Source: Chrysoporthe austroafricana (lineage: Eukaryota > Ascomycota > Sordariomycetes > Diaporthales > Cryphonectriaceae). From it: a stretch of DNA of 64,000 nt. This document shows, one piece after another, positions 21,618 to 33,131 of this stretch (the stretch's first letter is position 1; every line of letters begins with the position of its first letter). Position numbers and translations under genes: made by a program. The stretch is from NCBI GenBank assembly GCA_001051155.2, contig JYIP02000002.1, positions 1,805,583 through 1,869,582 on the forward strand, written 5' to 3'. The notes beneath the pieces were generated by a model, which was given only the letters and a program-made list of their open reading frames with translations, did not search any database and was not told the origin of the DNA.

Positions 21618-22287
21618 ATGTGTTCTTCGGACATCTTCCTGGGCCTGTTGGCTCTTCTCTTCCCACCTCTGCCTGGTGAGTCTTTTCGCCTCCTGTACTT
21701 GGGCCACTCCCAAGAGCCGCCGTGGCTGCCTCTGTGGGCCATAATCGCCCCTGGATGCGGACGCCCGCGGCGAACTCCCTTCTTGTTGCTGACAGGTTCA
21801 TCTTCTAGTCTGGGTGAAGTGTGGTGTCTGTTCCGCCGACTCCGTCATCAACATCCTGCTCTGCGTTCTGGGCTACGTCAGTACCTTTCCCAGCCGCCCG
21901 TAGATGCCTGGAGGACCCCCACTGACCAGCTCGATACAGATCCCAGGTCTCCTCCACGCATGGTACATCATCGCGAAATTTCCCGATCCTGACTACCGTG
22001 ACTACGAGCGTGTCGGCGACTCGGAGCGTGGCGGTCGCGTGGCGTATGTTGTCGTCCACGAAGGTGGCGAGGAGCGACGAACACAGCGGCCCGACGGTCG
22101 CGGCCCGCCGAAGCCCCCGGCACAGCAAGCGAACATGACCTACGGTACAAACGTGCGAGACAACGCCGGATCCTCGTCGCAGCCGCACGGCATCCCTGAG
22201 GTGAGCGCCGGACCAAGCGATGGCGCGCCTCCGCCTAGTTACGCCCAGGTCGTTGCTGGGGATAACAAGATCCAGGATCATAGCTAG
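21618..22287 (+). CDS. pmp3: Pmp3-family (UPF0057) stress membrane protein with long C-terminal tail
   Basis: Three exons, 21618..21675, 21809..21876 and 21940..22287, encode 157 residues. The first 55 are a textbook Pmp3/RCI2 protein: MCSSDIFLGLLALLFPPLP, VKCGVCSADSVINILLCVLG and PGLLHAWYIIAKFPDPD, forming two membrane spans. The introns fall after LPPLP and after LGY. Family members sit in the plasma membrane and affect membrane potential and salt tolerance. The remaining ~100 residues are a polar, Gly/Pro-rich cytosolic extension ending with PPPSYAQVV, which resembles a PPxY-type motif that could recruit a Rsp5/NEDD4 ubiquitin ligase (inference). Yeast Pmp3 lacks this tail. Confidence 0.93.
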
Positions 22288-23234
22288 AGGGCTCAGGATC
22301 ACGATCTGAAATCTACCTTACGTGGCTGGAGGGAAGAGGATTATAGTCGGCGGCAGGACTAAGATGCGGTGGGCTTGAAAAGTGCGCGGTAGGGACCTCG
22401 CGGCTTCGGAATTGCTTTCGGCTTGCTTTTGGGAGCCTGGATTGGCTATGACGGGTAGTAGGAAAACACGAGTCACTCTTTTACGACACAGATATGTATG
22501 GTTTTACGGTACTGCACGGGAGGGCGTTCACAGGGTGTCTCCGGATAGGACGGAGTTCTGGAGATGTGTGTCTTACATTACAACAGGGCAATACAGCAAT
22601 CTTGTCTGAGCATGGCTTCTCTCCCGATCATAATGTGGGCTCGATATCTACTTGTCTTACTTCTGCAGTGCGCCCAGAGCCTGGCGGCGTGCTCATGGCA
22701 ATCATGCCGTCCTCAAATGGCCAGACGCCTCAAACGCAAGGTTTCTGACTTTGATCTACATAGATCGACGGACCCGTCCACCCATCCTCTCTCAACCTTC
22801 CTGCAGTCCTGCTTCTGCTTCCACGCTCGCCGACTTCCCACCTCCTGGCCACCACCTTCATGCTTGCCGTGATTTATCCCTTCCCAACTACATACCCTCA
22901 GCTCTGATTAAACCGCTAATTCTCCTGACAAATTCAGAATATGCGTGCTCGATCTGCCGCATCAAATAGTCCGGGCTGCTGCAGGTCCAGATGCGGTCCG
23001 GACCAGTCGCAACCGAGCCGAGCACGTACTATATCGCATATATATGCAAGATGCAAGGTTTATCCACTGTACCATTAGTTACAATGCTGCAGATGCCACG
23101 AGTCCTGATCCCTGGCGTCGGGCATACAGGAACGTGAGAGCCGAAGATGCAGGATGCAGAAGATATCCACGACTACGAAAAACATGCCACCCTTTACTAA
23201 TTTCTTATTCCCACAGACAACCAAACAATTCCAG
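22288..23234. other. Intergenic interval, nothing recognised
   Basis: It includes the 3' flank of the Pmp3-family gene. Short frames show no family resemblance. Confidence 0.4.
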
Positions 23235-24798
23235 CTATTCAACCTCGATGCGTTGATTGATCTTTCGGTTTAGTTCACTGCCCCCATATCCAAAAAAGGC
23301 ACCAATTCTCGAGTACGACCCTTCTAGAGCAGCGCCCTTCACAATGATCCTACCAGAGGGCGGTCTCACCTGGATCAGGATCATCCCACTCTCTTCTCCC
23401 ACGAAAAAGGACGATACGGTTACAAGTTCAGGCAGTTCGCCCTGAATATGAAGCTAGTGTTCCGGCGGCACATCATCCAGATCATCGATGTGGACACTGA
23501 TGTTTGCCGGAAATTTTGACGGCTCGGATCCGTCCACTGTGATCTCATCGGCTGTGGACTGCTGAGCAGCATTCTATTCCTCCCTTCCCATTACGAATCA
23601 TCGAATAAGATTGACATTCCAGACAGAAACGTTCCAGACAGTGCTCAACCCTCAAAGACCTGTCGAATAATTGTATGTGCCTCAAATGATCGTCGCTATC
23701 TCCCTCAAGAATGAACGCAACATGCGTATCGACCGATGCCTAGGACGAAGTTGGCACCCTGAGTGTCTTCTACCGACCCTTGCGAGGCTCTCGCAAAGGA
23801 ACCAAGAAGAAATATGCCCATATGAGATCAGAAGGATGCCTGAATATGCCGTAGTGGTAGGCGAGGCCGTTCGCTCGCCACAACATCCGCGAGCCCGCTC
23901 ACGGCCGGAAGTTTGTCCGCCATGTATGTGAGGTCGCTATGGATGAACACACAAATAAGTGGTTCCCAGCTATTAATCAGACCGATCGCCTGGCCTTTCT
24001 AGTCGACCACACCCGTTGGGACGGCGATCGAGCCTCGCCATCTGAGACACCACTCCTGTCATCCAGATGAAGGGCACAGCTAGGACATTACGATGTGCCC
24101 GAAGCTAATGATATGGCACGAGAACATCAACTCCTGCCAAGTCCAACCTCGCATGTAGAGAGGTTCCCAGGTCCATTGGGGATCCTAGACAGCGATCCCA
24201 CACGTAGCCGACCTCCCCGCTTCCCTGTGTGGCTTTCACAGAAGGGAACCCTTCCCCATTGTACAGTCGCTCCAGGGACAGACCGCCTTGAAAACAATAG
24301 ACTGCGCTTGACGAGATGATCAAGCGCGAATGCCCGTAGATGCTCCCCATGAGGACGGACCCTCGTTTCCAACCAGCCCGCAAGTTCGTGCCGTCCCCGG
24401 ATAATGTCAACCTAGAGGTACTTGATGCCAAGGTGTCAGGTCACAGTCACAGCCTGGTGAGCCGTCGTGGCTAGTTCGCCCGTGGGTATTCTCGCCTCGA
24501 GGTTGGTCTTGTTCTCTGAAATGAGTTTCAAGCTCGTGGAATTCCTGCCCCAGCAATGAGTCAGTGCATTGCGTGGTCCGTTCTGGCCGTTCTTCATCCT
24601 CCCGAAGATCGACTCCACGATACGGCTGGGCAACTCCGAAATTTCATTTTGCGGACGTTCGGCCGAGTATTTCTCAGAATAGTCGGTGAGCCAGCTCTCG
24701 ATGAGCTTTATGGATGCGGCAGAGCTGGGGTCACTCTCGACGAGCCGGTTGGCGAAATTATCAGATGGTAACCCAACTCCGGTGTTAAAGATTGCCAT
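23235..24798 (-). pseudogene. HET-domain (heterokaryon incompatibility) protein, decayed
   Basis: Read on the minus strand, scattered frames give the ordered marks of a HET-domain protein. These are a helical lead-in with IESWLTDYSEKY and LPSRIVES, then LTHCWG, N...ARIPTGELATTAHQAVTVT, LGIKYL, MGSIYGHSRLIISSSA, DKLPAVSGLA, and a C-terminal domain ending SYSRIGAFF and a TAG at 23235-23237. The reading is broken: after AVTVT comes TGA where Arg is expected (CGA to TGA), and after GIKYL comes TAG where Trp is expected (TGG to TAG). Frameshifts and a missing segment follow. The changes are the C-to-T type produced by RIP. HET proteins trigger cell death when unlike fungi fuse; this copy cannot. 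Confidence 0.8.
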
Positions 24799-25992
24799 AT
24801 CTTAGAATAGACGAGTTTGTCGATATTAGCGGAAGAATGAGGCGTAAGTAATGCTCACCTGGACCAGCGTACATCCAAAACCTGCCATGAAAATACTCCG
24901 TCACTTCGTCCTTACCCGATGGCCCCAGCAGCTAGCTTTGAGCGTATTCGGCCTGCTTCTCAGTGTCCAGCCGCCAGCAGACCTTGCCAGCCTCGTCAGA
25001 CGCTACAGCTACGACATCGACAGCTTCAATCGGACCTCCGCCATGCGATAACCACCGATACACCCAGACCTGCAAATCGCCCAGATCCATGTCTCGCACT
25101 CTATCGGGCCTCCGGCTGCTCTTCCATTTGAGGCTCTAGATGGAGGGATACAGGTAACAGTCTGTCTCCCTTCTGCCATTTTTTGAAGACGCTGGCTCAG
25201 GAATGCAAGAGGTGCTCGGTGTCGGGGATATCATACACTGAGAGGTTTCAATAGGGCTCGCAGCGCTGGGAATCCATCTTCTTGTTTATACGGCCTTTTT
25301 TGAATTTGGTATCAGCTCTAGGGTTGGATGGATTGGGATTGTCATCATGCGCTGAGTACACTCTATTGCTGACTCTATCAGCGGGCTGTCCGCTCGCTGA
25401 CCGGCAGCCTCACTCAGGTTGTGTAGAGGAGGCTGAGCAGCCAAGGCACTAAGCTCAGACGATGTTGCTGCAGGAACTTCGCACCTAAGTATACTATTTA
25501 GACGCGACTTGCGTGTCTAGTGGATGCCATTCCACTGAGGGATCATGGCAGCTGCTCTAGGTGATGTCTGGAGCTGCTCACTTGGCGACCATACTGCCGA
25601 GCCTGGGCACATCACACTGACATTGCATCAGGTCCGTTGCAAGAACTCGGCTCTCCAATGAGGCCTCACCTGAAAGAGAGCCCGGCAATACGAAGGAGCA
25701 CTCTAGCTCGCAGCAACCACCTTAAAGTCCTGCTAATTATACACACAAGTGGAGGTCCAGGTTCGGCGACGGTTCAGCACATGCCTCAGGGTCTGAGAGC
25801 CCTGCCCATCTCATGAGGGTAATCAATTGATTACTTGCTACTATGAGACATGTGTCCCAGGCCTGTTAAGCACTCATTTACCAACTAAATCTGGTTGTGC
25901 CATCGAGAACGCGACCGACGGCAGATGGATGGTTTGACCCAGTCAGAAACGCCCGCCCCCCAAACAAACGCCACGATGAAATGACAGCGTCA
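24799..25992. other. Intergenic interval, possible remains of the HET gene 5' end
   Basis: The first ~130 bases on the minus strand read as DEVTEYFHGRFWMYAGPG, then a GTGAGC donor-like site, suggesting a decayed 5' exon of the HET gene. The rest holds no recognised feature. Confidence 0.35.
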
Positions 25993-27747
25993 TCAGATTT
26001 TGGCCCTCTTCATCGCCTCCTGAAGCGCTTCCGCATCCTCCATCTCCCTCATCTCTCGGTCAAGCTCCAGGTCCACCTTCCTCTGCTCCCTCGCCATCTC
26101 AAGCTCCTCCCTCTCCTCCTCCTCGCGCTCCCTTCTCTCAGTGGCACCAGGGTCATCTGCCGACGGCGGCGGGCGCGTGTCGGGGCGTGGGGGCTTCCAG
26201 TTCAGCATGAGACTCTGCGGCAGAAACACATGGAAAGAAGGCAGAGCATCAACGACCTCCTTGACAAACTCTAGCCCGTTATTCAGCTCGCAGATGATCA
26301 AACGCAGCTTCATGCCCATGTCCAGGTGCTGTAGGACTGAGTGCTCCATGTACAGAGAGATTGGCTTGCCAGGGTCATCAGCGCGGCCGGAAGCGTGCGT
26401 TGGGCGCTTGTCCCAGCCGTCCTCAATGATAGTCGGGTACAACACCACATAGCCGACGGGTGTCACGGGGCGGAGGCCGCCGTTTTGCGCTGCGAGACCC
26501 TCGTAGACCTCGGCAATCTGGGGCTCGGCAAAGGCAATCTCCTTCACCTCGTAAGCCTCCTCGAAGGTGTTGACCACACGCAGGGGCTTTACAGCCACCT
26601 CGCGCATCTGCGCCACGATCTGGGGCTCGTACAGCGCCATGGTCGTCTTGAAGACGTACTCGGCATCAAAGTTGGCAGGGGCGAAGACCCCGTTGTCATA
26701 GAAGCCCGGGCGTCTGATCATCCCGCCGTTGATGTCGTCGAACTTCTTGGTCTCGTACATGATGAGGTCGCCATCGCCGGTCGCGGGCTTGCCAGTGGAG
26801 CAGAAGAGGATGCGGCAGGCTAGGTTAAAATCACCAGGCATAATACAGCCGACGGCGGCGACGCGTGGCAGCTCCGTCAGAGCAAGCTCGCAGATGCGGG
26901 TAGCTTCGGCCAGGTCATCAGCGTACTCAGGGCAGACGTCGTGGTGGCTGACGTATTTCAGAAAGTTGAGGATAGTATCGGCTGCGAGACGGATCTCAGG
27001 GGAGTTGACGCCGGTCTGCTCGGGGAGGTAGCAACCACTGGAGGAAAAGCAGAGGTCAGTCCTCATCGGTGATGCTCGGGAGGAAAGCAAAGGGTCTGGA
27101 CAAAAGAGCGGGCGGCAGAAAATCACTTACAGGAAACCGGCAACAACGCCGGTAAAGTCTACATCCCAGTGCTCGGGACAGGAGGGGTTATACCACTTGC
27201 CCTTGGGATCACCATCGCGGGAAAGAAAGTTGTCGGCAGTGAAACCGCGAATCTCGTCGGCGGTGTAGCCATCGTCCTTCCAGTCCTTGACCAGACCAGC
27301 GGTGCCGGTGAACTGGCGCTGGGTATTGTCAATACCGCCAAGGGCGAGATACTTCTGGAAGAGAATATTTCGATCCTGGGTCAGACGACGGCGGGCTACA
27401 TATCGCTGTATGCATTCCTCGATTCGCCTAACTCGAATTAGGAGGTGGAGGCCTGATATCTGTTCTTGTGGGACTGGACTTACTCATGGAATGGACGATT
27501 CCTTCTCAACTGTTAGATGATATGCAACACAACTGCTTGAAGATCGGTACTTACTGGTTGTAGATCTCCCTCTCGGTGGCATACTCGGCCGGCGTCATGG
27601 GAGGGTCAGCGAAACCAGCTGCGCGTGGGATGTTAGCAAGGTCGATGATGGCAAGAGCAGCACGTGGAGCCCCAAACCTTCAAAGCCCGAACCGCGATTC
27701 TTGGGCAAAGCGGTCTCACCACGCTTGGAGGTAAATTTAGATGCCAT
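25993..27747 (-). CDS. arb1: Argonaute siRNA chaperone (ARC) complex subunit Arb1
   Basis: Five exons, 27678..27747, 27555..27618, 27484..27504, 27131..27427 and 25993..27037, give 498 residues. The third exon is only 21 bases. Family marks in order: RGSGFEAGFADPPMTPAEYA near residue 20, RIEECIQRYVARRRLTQDR, YLALGGIDNTQRQFTGTAGL, TADEIRGFTADNF, PEHWDVDFTGVVAGFL, then VSHHDVCPEYADDLAEA, and an acidic coiled-coil tail (EREEEEREELEMAREQR). In fission yeast Arb1 holds Argonaute with duplex siRNA and is needed for heterochromatin. The frame closes only with all four introns. The acceptor of the third exon must be the TTGAG site, since the nearer CAG gives an immediate stop. Confidence 0.92.
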
Positions 27748-30180
27748 TTTGATGGCTGAGGCTGAACTTTGTGGGAGAAGGGAGGTGTTTGGGTAGAGAA
27801 GGTGCGCCGATTTTTGAAAAGCTGTGGATGTCGAGAACAGGCAGGACTGGCTTGGGACTTCAGGAAAGGGTTGCAGCTCTGGTCTCAAATATCAAAGTGA
27901 GCTTGTCCTCACTGATCAGTGAACGCCAAGAAAAAAATTAAGAGAATCAAACATTGGGAACTCATTGTTTTCAACATCTACAATAGAGCAAGACAAACCA
28001 CCCTGAAGCTCCTCTACAGCAATGACTCGACGTTCAGCCAAGGCACCTGTCTCTGGAACATATCAGGCGCTGCTTCGCCGACTGGTCACTGACCAAGGAT
28101 TTTCAAGCTGACCTCTCAACACAAGGGAGACTAGGCACGCCGGTACCCTCCTCTGAGTTGTCCGTGCAACTGCGATGAGTCCTAGCACCAGCGATCCACA
28201 GTCTAGCAGGCCTGCTATCGTGCACCTTCATCAAGCAACAGTTTGATGGGACATATGGGCCAACCTGTAGAGGATGGCTTTCATTCAGAGGACGACAGGG
28301 CCTTGCTCAAGCGCAGCTCGACCATCCCTCCAAAGAAGCCTATTGATCATGGCAGGAGTCCAAAGTTCAGGACAAGATGACTACTCAAAAGGACTGAAGT
28401 GGGTATCAAGAATATATGAAATAGCACAACCATGTCCAACTTCTGTCACTATTTGTTGCCTCGATGCAGCAATTCGAGCGTGCATCAAAGCATCCCTTGC
28501 CATGGAGGAATAAGTAGAAGGGACTGCCTACCTGCGGACCTACGGCATCATTGGGGCTCCAGAAGCATCCTAAGATACCAAGGGGAGAAGAACACGCCAC
28601 TGCGAATTCCAACAAGGCTCATGATAGCTGTGGCGCCGTGCATGCTGCAGCGTCGCAGTGCGGTCAGGCGCTGAGGCTGTTGAAGAGCTGGCCAGAGCTG
28701 AAAGCCTCCATCAGCTAGCCACAGGCCCCCCGCCAGAGCAGTGTCTTGACCAACCCAGGCTGTGTCGACGTTGGGCCCTTCGGTGCCTTGTGGGACGTTC
28801 GGAAAGGATTGGGAAAGGAAGCTTGTTTCCGGCAGGCCTCCACTGACGCGGCACGGGCACAGCCCATGACCTGCATATACGTATCGGGGCCGCCTAACAA
28901 ATCGTGCAGCGACCCGAGATGTCCGGAGATGCCTGACATGGACGTGGCCCAGGGCGGACATTTGAACCCCAGGTTCTACTGGCTAGATCGCCTGTGGATC
29001 TTGGGTCCGGCTCTTTCCACGATGTGATCCGTCCGTGCTGGCGCGCGTGCCATCCACGTCTGCCAGGAACGGCCATGCTCTAAGTCGGTTCGCGATCCGC
29101 AACGGCGCTTGGGTCGTCATGCCAGCGGCCTGGGATCGTTTGATGTTCGGCGAAAGGATTCTTCCTCTTAGTCGTCCAAAGTTTCCAAGCCGGCAGTGCT
29201 ATCTGAAGCGCCACCTGTGCCTCGCAACTCGACCGCTGGCGAGAGCGAGAGCGAACCTCTGTTGGAGACCGCCGTCTGCTAGCTGGGCGTAAGCCTGACC
29301 AGCTCGCCGGAACTGTCACTACTTCTCGTTCAAACGATCGAGTGGCTCGCGTGTTCGCCTCGCGTGTACAAGTCTCACCGCATGGCTCAGTGACTGTACG
29401 GCAGTCATCGCGAGAGGCTGTCTGGACGTCGTCAGGCGTGTGTGCGGGGTCCGTTCGGCTCTTGTGCTGCGGCCATCCGTCTTGCCATTGGGAAGAAGTC
29501 GAGAATCTCACGGAAGACGAAGGCGACAGACTGCGCAGGGGAGCAGAGGCTGAGTAACTCTAGCGAGCGAGGGCTCCTGGCCAGCGATCCAACTGGAGAT
29601 CCGGGAGTCGCATCAGCCACACCCGAAGGGTACCTGCAAGGCCCGTCTCGCCAACCACAGCCGCCACCGCCGAAAGGGGCCAGGCGTAAGCGCTTGGAGG
29701 CCGGCGCATCTCTGCTGCGACTCTCATCGATGGACCTCTCAAGGTCGTCCACTTGGTAGCATCGGGCGGTTGACTGACAGGACTTGACTGTCCCTCGTGG
29801 TGTTGTATCTCGGTTGTGACTCTAGCAGTGATGGACGCTGAGGGAGTAGTAGGGCACCTTCGGGGGATCCAGGGGCTTGGGTCACCACTGTTTTGCCTCA
29901 GAATCCCCTGCAGCTTCACCTGTCAGATGATGGGGCGACCCCTGTCGGGCCTCAATAGTGCCGTCCTGCGCCAGGGCAATCTTCCGCCTAGCAGTGCCTG
30001 AGCAGATAGCGTGACTGCGGCGTGCCGCGGAGGCAGGACATGCGAGACCCACTAATGCACCCCCAATGGTCGTCGCAATCGATCTGCCGCGCCGCTGCGC
30101 TACTGTTGACCTTTTGGCCATACAATTTTTCCATTTCTCACCATCTGCGCGGTCCACTCAGGTCCTGTCATCATCTGTCA
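27748..30180. other. Long intergenic interval, nothing recognised
   Basis: About 2.4 kb between the divergent arb1 and inositol-kinase genes. Frames are short or low-complexity, and no RNA gene or transposon terminus was seen. Confidence 0.45.
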
Positions 30181-30628
30181 CTTCCCTATCGTTCACCCAT
30201 CATCCAGGCCAAGGTCTAAGCCTTTACAAGGTTGTGTCCTCAAGTTGCCTCACTCTTCCCTTCCTTGTCTCTTCTTCTCTTCATAACTCTCCTTTTGACC
30301 CGCCTTTTTCGTTTCTCCATAGCCTTTGGATCAGGTTGTCCTTTTTTTATTTCCTTATTCTGCCGCGATCGACGTTTGTCCTTGGGCCCCCAATCCAGAT
30401 TCGACTCTCATTGCCGTTTTCGTGGCTCGGCCATTGGGCGCATTTCCGACTACATACGTCGCCACGCTTGGATTCAATTTCCGATCCCCCTTTCATTCCC
30501 TCCAGAGGATCAAACGGCACAATTGCGAACCTTCACCTTCACCCTGGATGCGACATTCTCGAGCGCGTCTATTGTTCTTCCTTCACAACACCCAGCTCGT
30601 CTCTGTCCAAGAACGGACCCAGATCAAG
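30181..30628 (+). promoter_or_regulatory. Pyrimidine-rich leader upstream of the inositol kinase gene
   Basis: The sequence just before the ATG is strongly C/T-rich on the sense strand for about 350 bases, a common feature of fungal core promoters and transcription starts. No specific factor site is claimed. Confidence 0.4.
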
Positions 30629-31908
30629 ATGCCTCTGCAAAAAGTGATACCTCACTATTCCGAACTCGTCGAGTACAATTATGCCGTCGCCGGACAGTGA
30701 GTGCCAGTGCACACGGACTTGCAGCCTGCAGTCCCCCGCGATGCTAACTTCCCTTTAGCGACGGCACCATGTGCGATACGGACGGCGAGCTTTTCATCAA
30801 GCCGTGCACCCAGTCGGAGATCGATTTCTACCAGTCGCTGCAGGGTCCCGACCACACGCGTATGGCCGAGATAGTTCCTCTCTTCATGGGCAGTCTTTCA
30901 CTTAACGACGCGACCGACATCAATTCGATCAACGAGCAGCTGCCCGTCGTGGCCGACCATATCCGTCCGGAGATCAAGGAGCAGATACAAGAGCTCATTG
31001 GAGGACAGCACGAGGCAAAAGAGGCGGTCATGCCGACTGCAGGCGCAGTGCTGGCTCAGGCAACACCAGCAGCAGCAGTGGACAATGTGACATGGATACC
31101 GAACCTGAACCGCAAGATCCCAACCAACGCCGCCGTCGCGTTAGACAACATTGCGTACGGATTCAAGCGACCGAATATCATGGACGTGAAGCTGGGCAGG
31201 AGGTTGTGGGCAGACGATGCGCCGCTTGAGAAGAAGCGCCGGTTTGACAAGATCAGCGCCGAGACGACCCATCACGACCTCGGATTCCGCATTGCTGGCA
31301 TGCGCGTGTATAAGGGCGGCAACAACGCCGACGAACTCGACGAGGAGGACTATAAGATCTACGACAAGGACTTTGGTCGCAACGATGTCAATAAGGAGAA
31401 CGTGGTTGACGCCTTCCGGCAATTCATCTACAATGCTGGCGCCGGCATCGACGACGACTATGCACGTGCTGTCGCCGAAGCATTCCGAAGGGATCTGGAA
31501 CATGTGCGCTACGTCCTCGAGAGCGAAGAGAGCCGCATGTACTCCTCCAGCTTACTGTTCATCTTCGAAGGCGATGGCGATGCCCTCAAGGCCGCGATAG
31601 ACGAAAGCAGCGGCAGCACAGCCAACTCCGTCAAGGAGAAGAAGGAGGATAACCTTCCAGGACGTTCTACGAGCCGAATTGATAGTGGCATTGGCTTGGA
31701 CGACGATGGCGAGATCATCTTCCCCGGTGCAGGTGTGGCTGATGCGGCGTCCGAGTCCGACGAGGATATGGAGGATGAGCCGAAGATCTGGAAACTGAAG
31801 CTCATCGACTTTGCACACGCCACGTGGACCCCAGGCCAGGGTCCCGACGAGAACATTCTGCTGGGCGTCAGGAGTTTGATCAGTATTTTCGAGGAGTTGT
31901 CGCAGTAG
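30629..31908 (+). CDS. arg82: Inositol polyphosphate multikinase (Arg82/Ipk2 family)
   Basis: Two exons, 30629..30696 and 30759..31908, encode 405 residues. The intron is GTGAGT..TTTAG with a GCTAACT branch site. The family signature PxxxDxKxG appears as PNIMDVKLG (161-169), and the catalytic-site SSLL and IDFAHA (372-377) motifs of the IPK superfamily follow. The start VAGHDGTMCD is the usual ATP-binding opening. The enzyme phosphorylates inositol trisphosphate to IP4 and IP5, feeding inositol pyrophosphate synthesis; in yeast it also supports ArgR-Mcm1 transcription control. A low-complexity acidic insert (about 300-365), rich in Ser/Asp/Glu, precedes the last motif, as in other fungal members. 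Confidence 0.93.
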
Positions 31909-33131
31909 GTCCCCCGCTCAGACCGAGCACGCGGCAGGGAAGAAAGAGCGACGGCCAGCACAGTTCACCGGCAATGGGGATTCGGCGTTTTGAGGGGTAC
32001 CGGTTTCATGAAGACAGTTATAGACCTTGGGAAATGTCATCACATGGCAACATGGGGCAAGACAAAAGTATCCAAACCAAAACAAGGGCAGGGCCAGCAT
32101 CAGATGGCACGGTTCAGGGGCATGATGATCGGGCATCACGCGGAGAACCGCACAAAGACGCATTCTACACTGGCGTTTATAACGACTATCCATAATACCC
32201 AATCCATATAAGGTCCTGGAGTACGAATACCTATTATGTTCTTTTGATCATTTTCGATTCCAGTGCTGTGCAGTCAACTGGTCAAGAGACCTAAGGGCCG
32301 TCTTTGATTGACTTGAACATTTTCAAACTATGAGAACTTTTAGCCGGACGGACGCGTGATCCTAACTCGATCCAGAGTTGGGCTGTCTTTAAATTTTCAA
32401 TTTCATTACATTCCTTGGTGCACCTGTCGCAAGTCTGGAGGGGTAGATGTATCTGGCTTGACTGAGGCCCTCGTCTATGGTTCCCTGTGTATAACCCACG
32501 GCCACGAAGACGTACGACTTAGGACGCATAAACTCTAGGTTGTCGGCTGCCCAACTTGAACTTCAAGCTTCATCAACGTATAGGTCTCAGTACCGCATGG
32601 CGATAAGCAGTCCATGATGTCTAGATCATTGTATCTCCACCTGGTGACTGGCTGTGAACGTACTTTTGCGTCTGCCTCGACCAGGTGCCGCGCAAAGCGA
32701 CCCTCCGTCAAAAGTATCAAGTGGATCATCACCTCGCCATTTCTGGAACCTTATAGGACTAGGAGAATGAATAACGAATTATTCGTAATACCTTTGCCTG
32801 AGATAGACGGACTGATACATCGGGATCGGATTCCTCAAATTTCTCCCTACGTGCTGGGTTCTCCCCGAGGTGGCTTCTTAGGGCTGGGGGACGTCCAACT
32901 GCCACTGGCTCGAGCCCTGCCGGCCTGCGGCTGCACCCGCAGCCCCACCAGTCCGCCTTCCCTTCCCCCACAAGCGTGCAGCGACCAAATCTTGAGCTGG
33001 AGCTCGAAGCTATCCCAACCTCATCTCCGGCCTCCAGTATATCGCAAACGCCGACACAGCTTCATTACAACCCATACTCTCTCGCCCGACCCGAGATCAC
33101 CACCACGATCAGGACAAGAGCAGCCATAGCG
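31909..33131. other. Intergenic interval, nothing recognised
   Basis: 3' flank of the inositol kinase gene and promoter of clp1. Only short frames are present. Confidence 0.4.
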
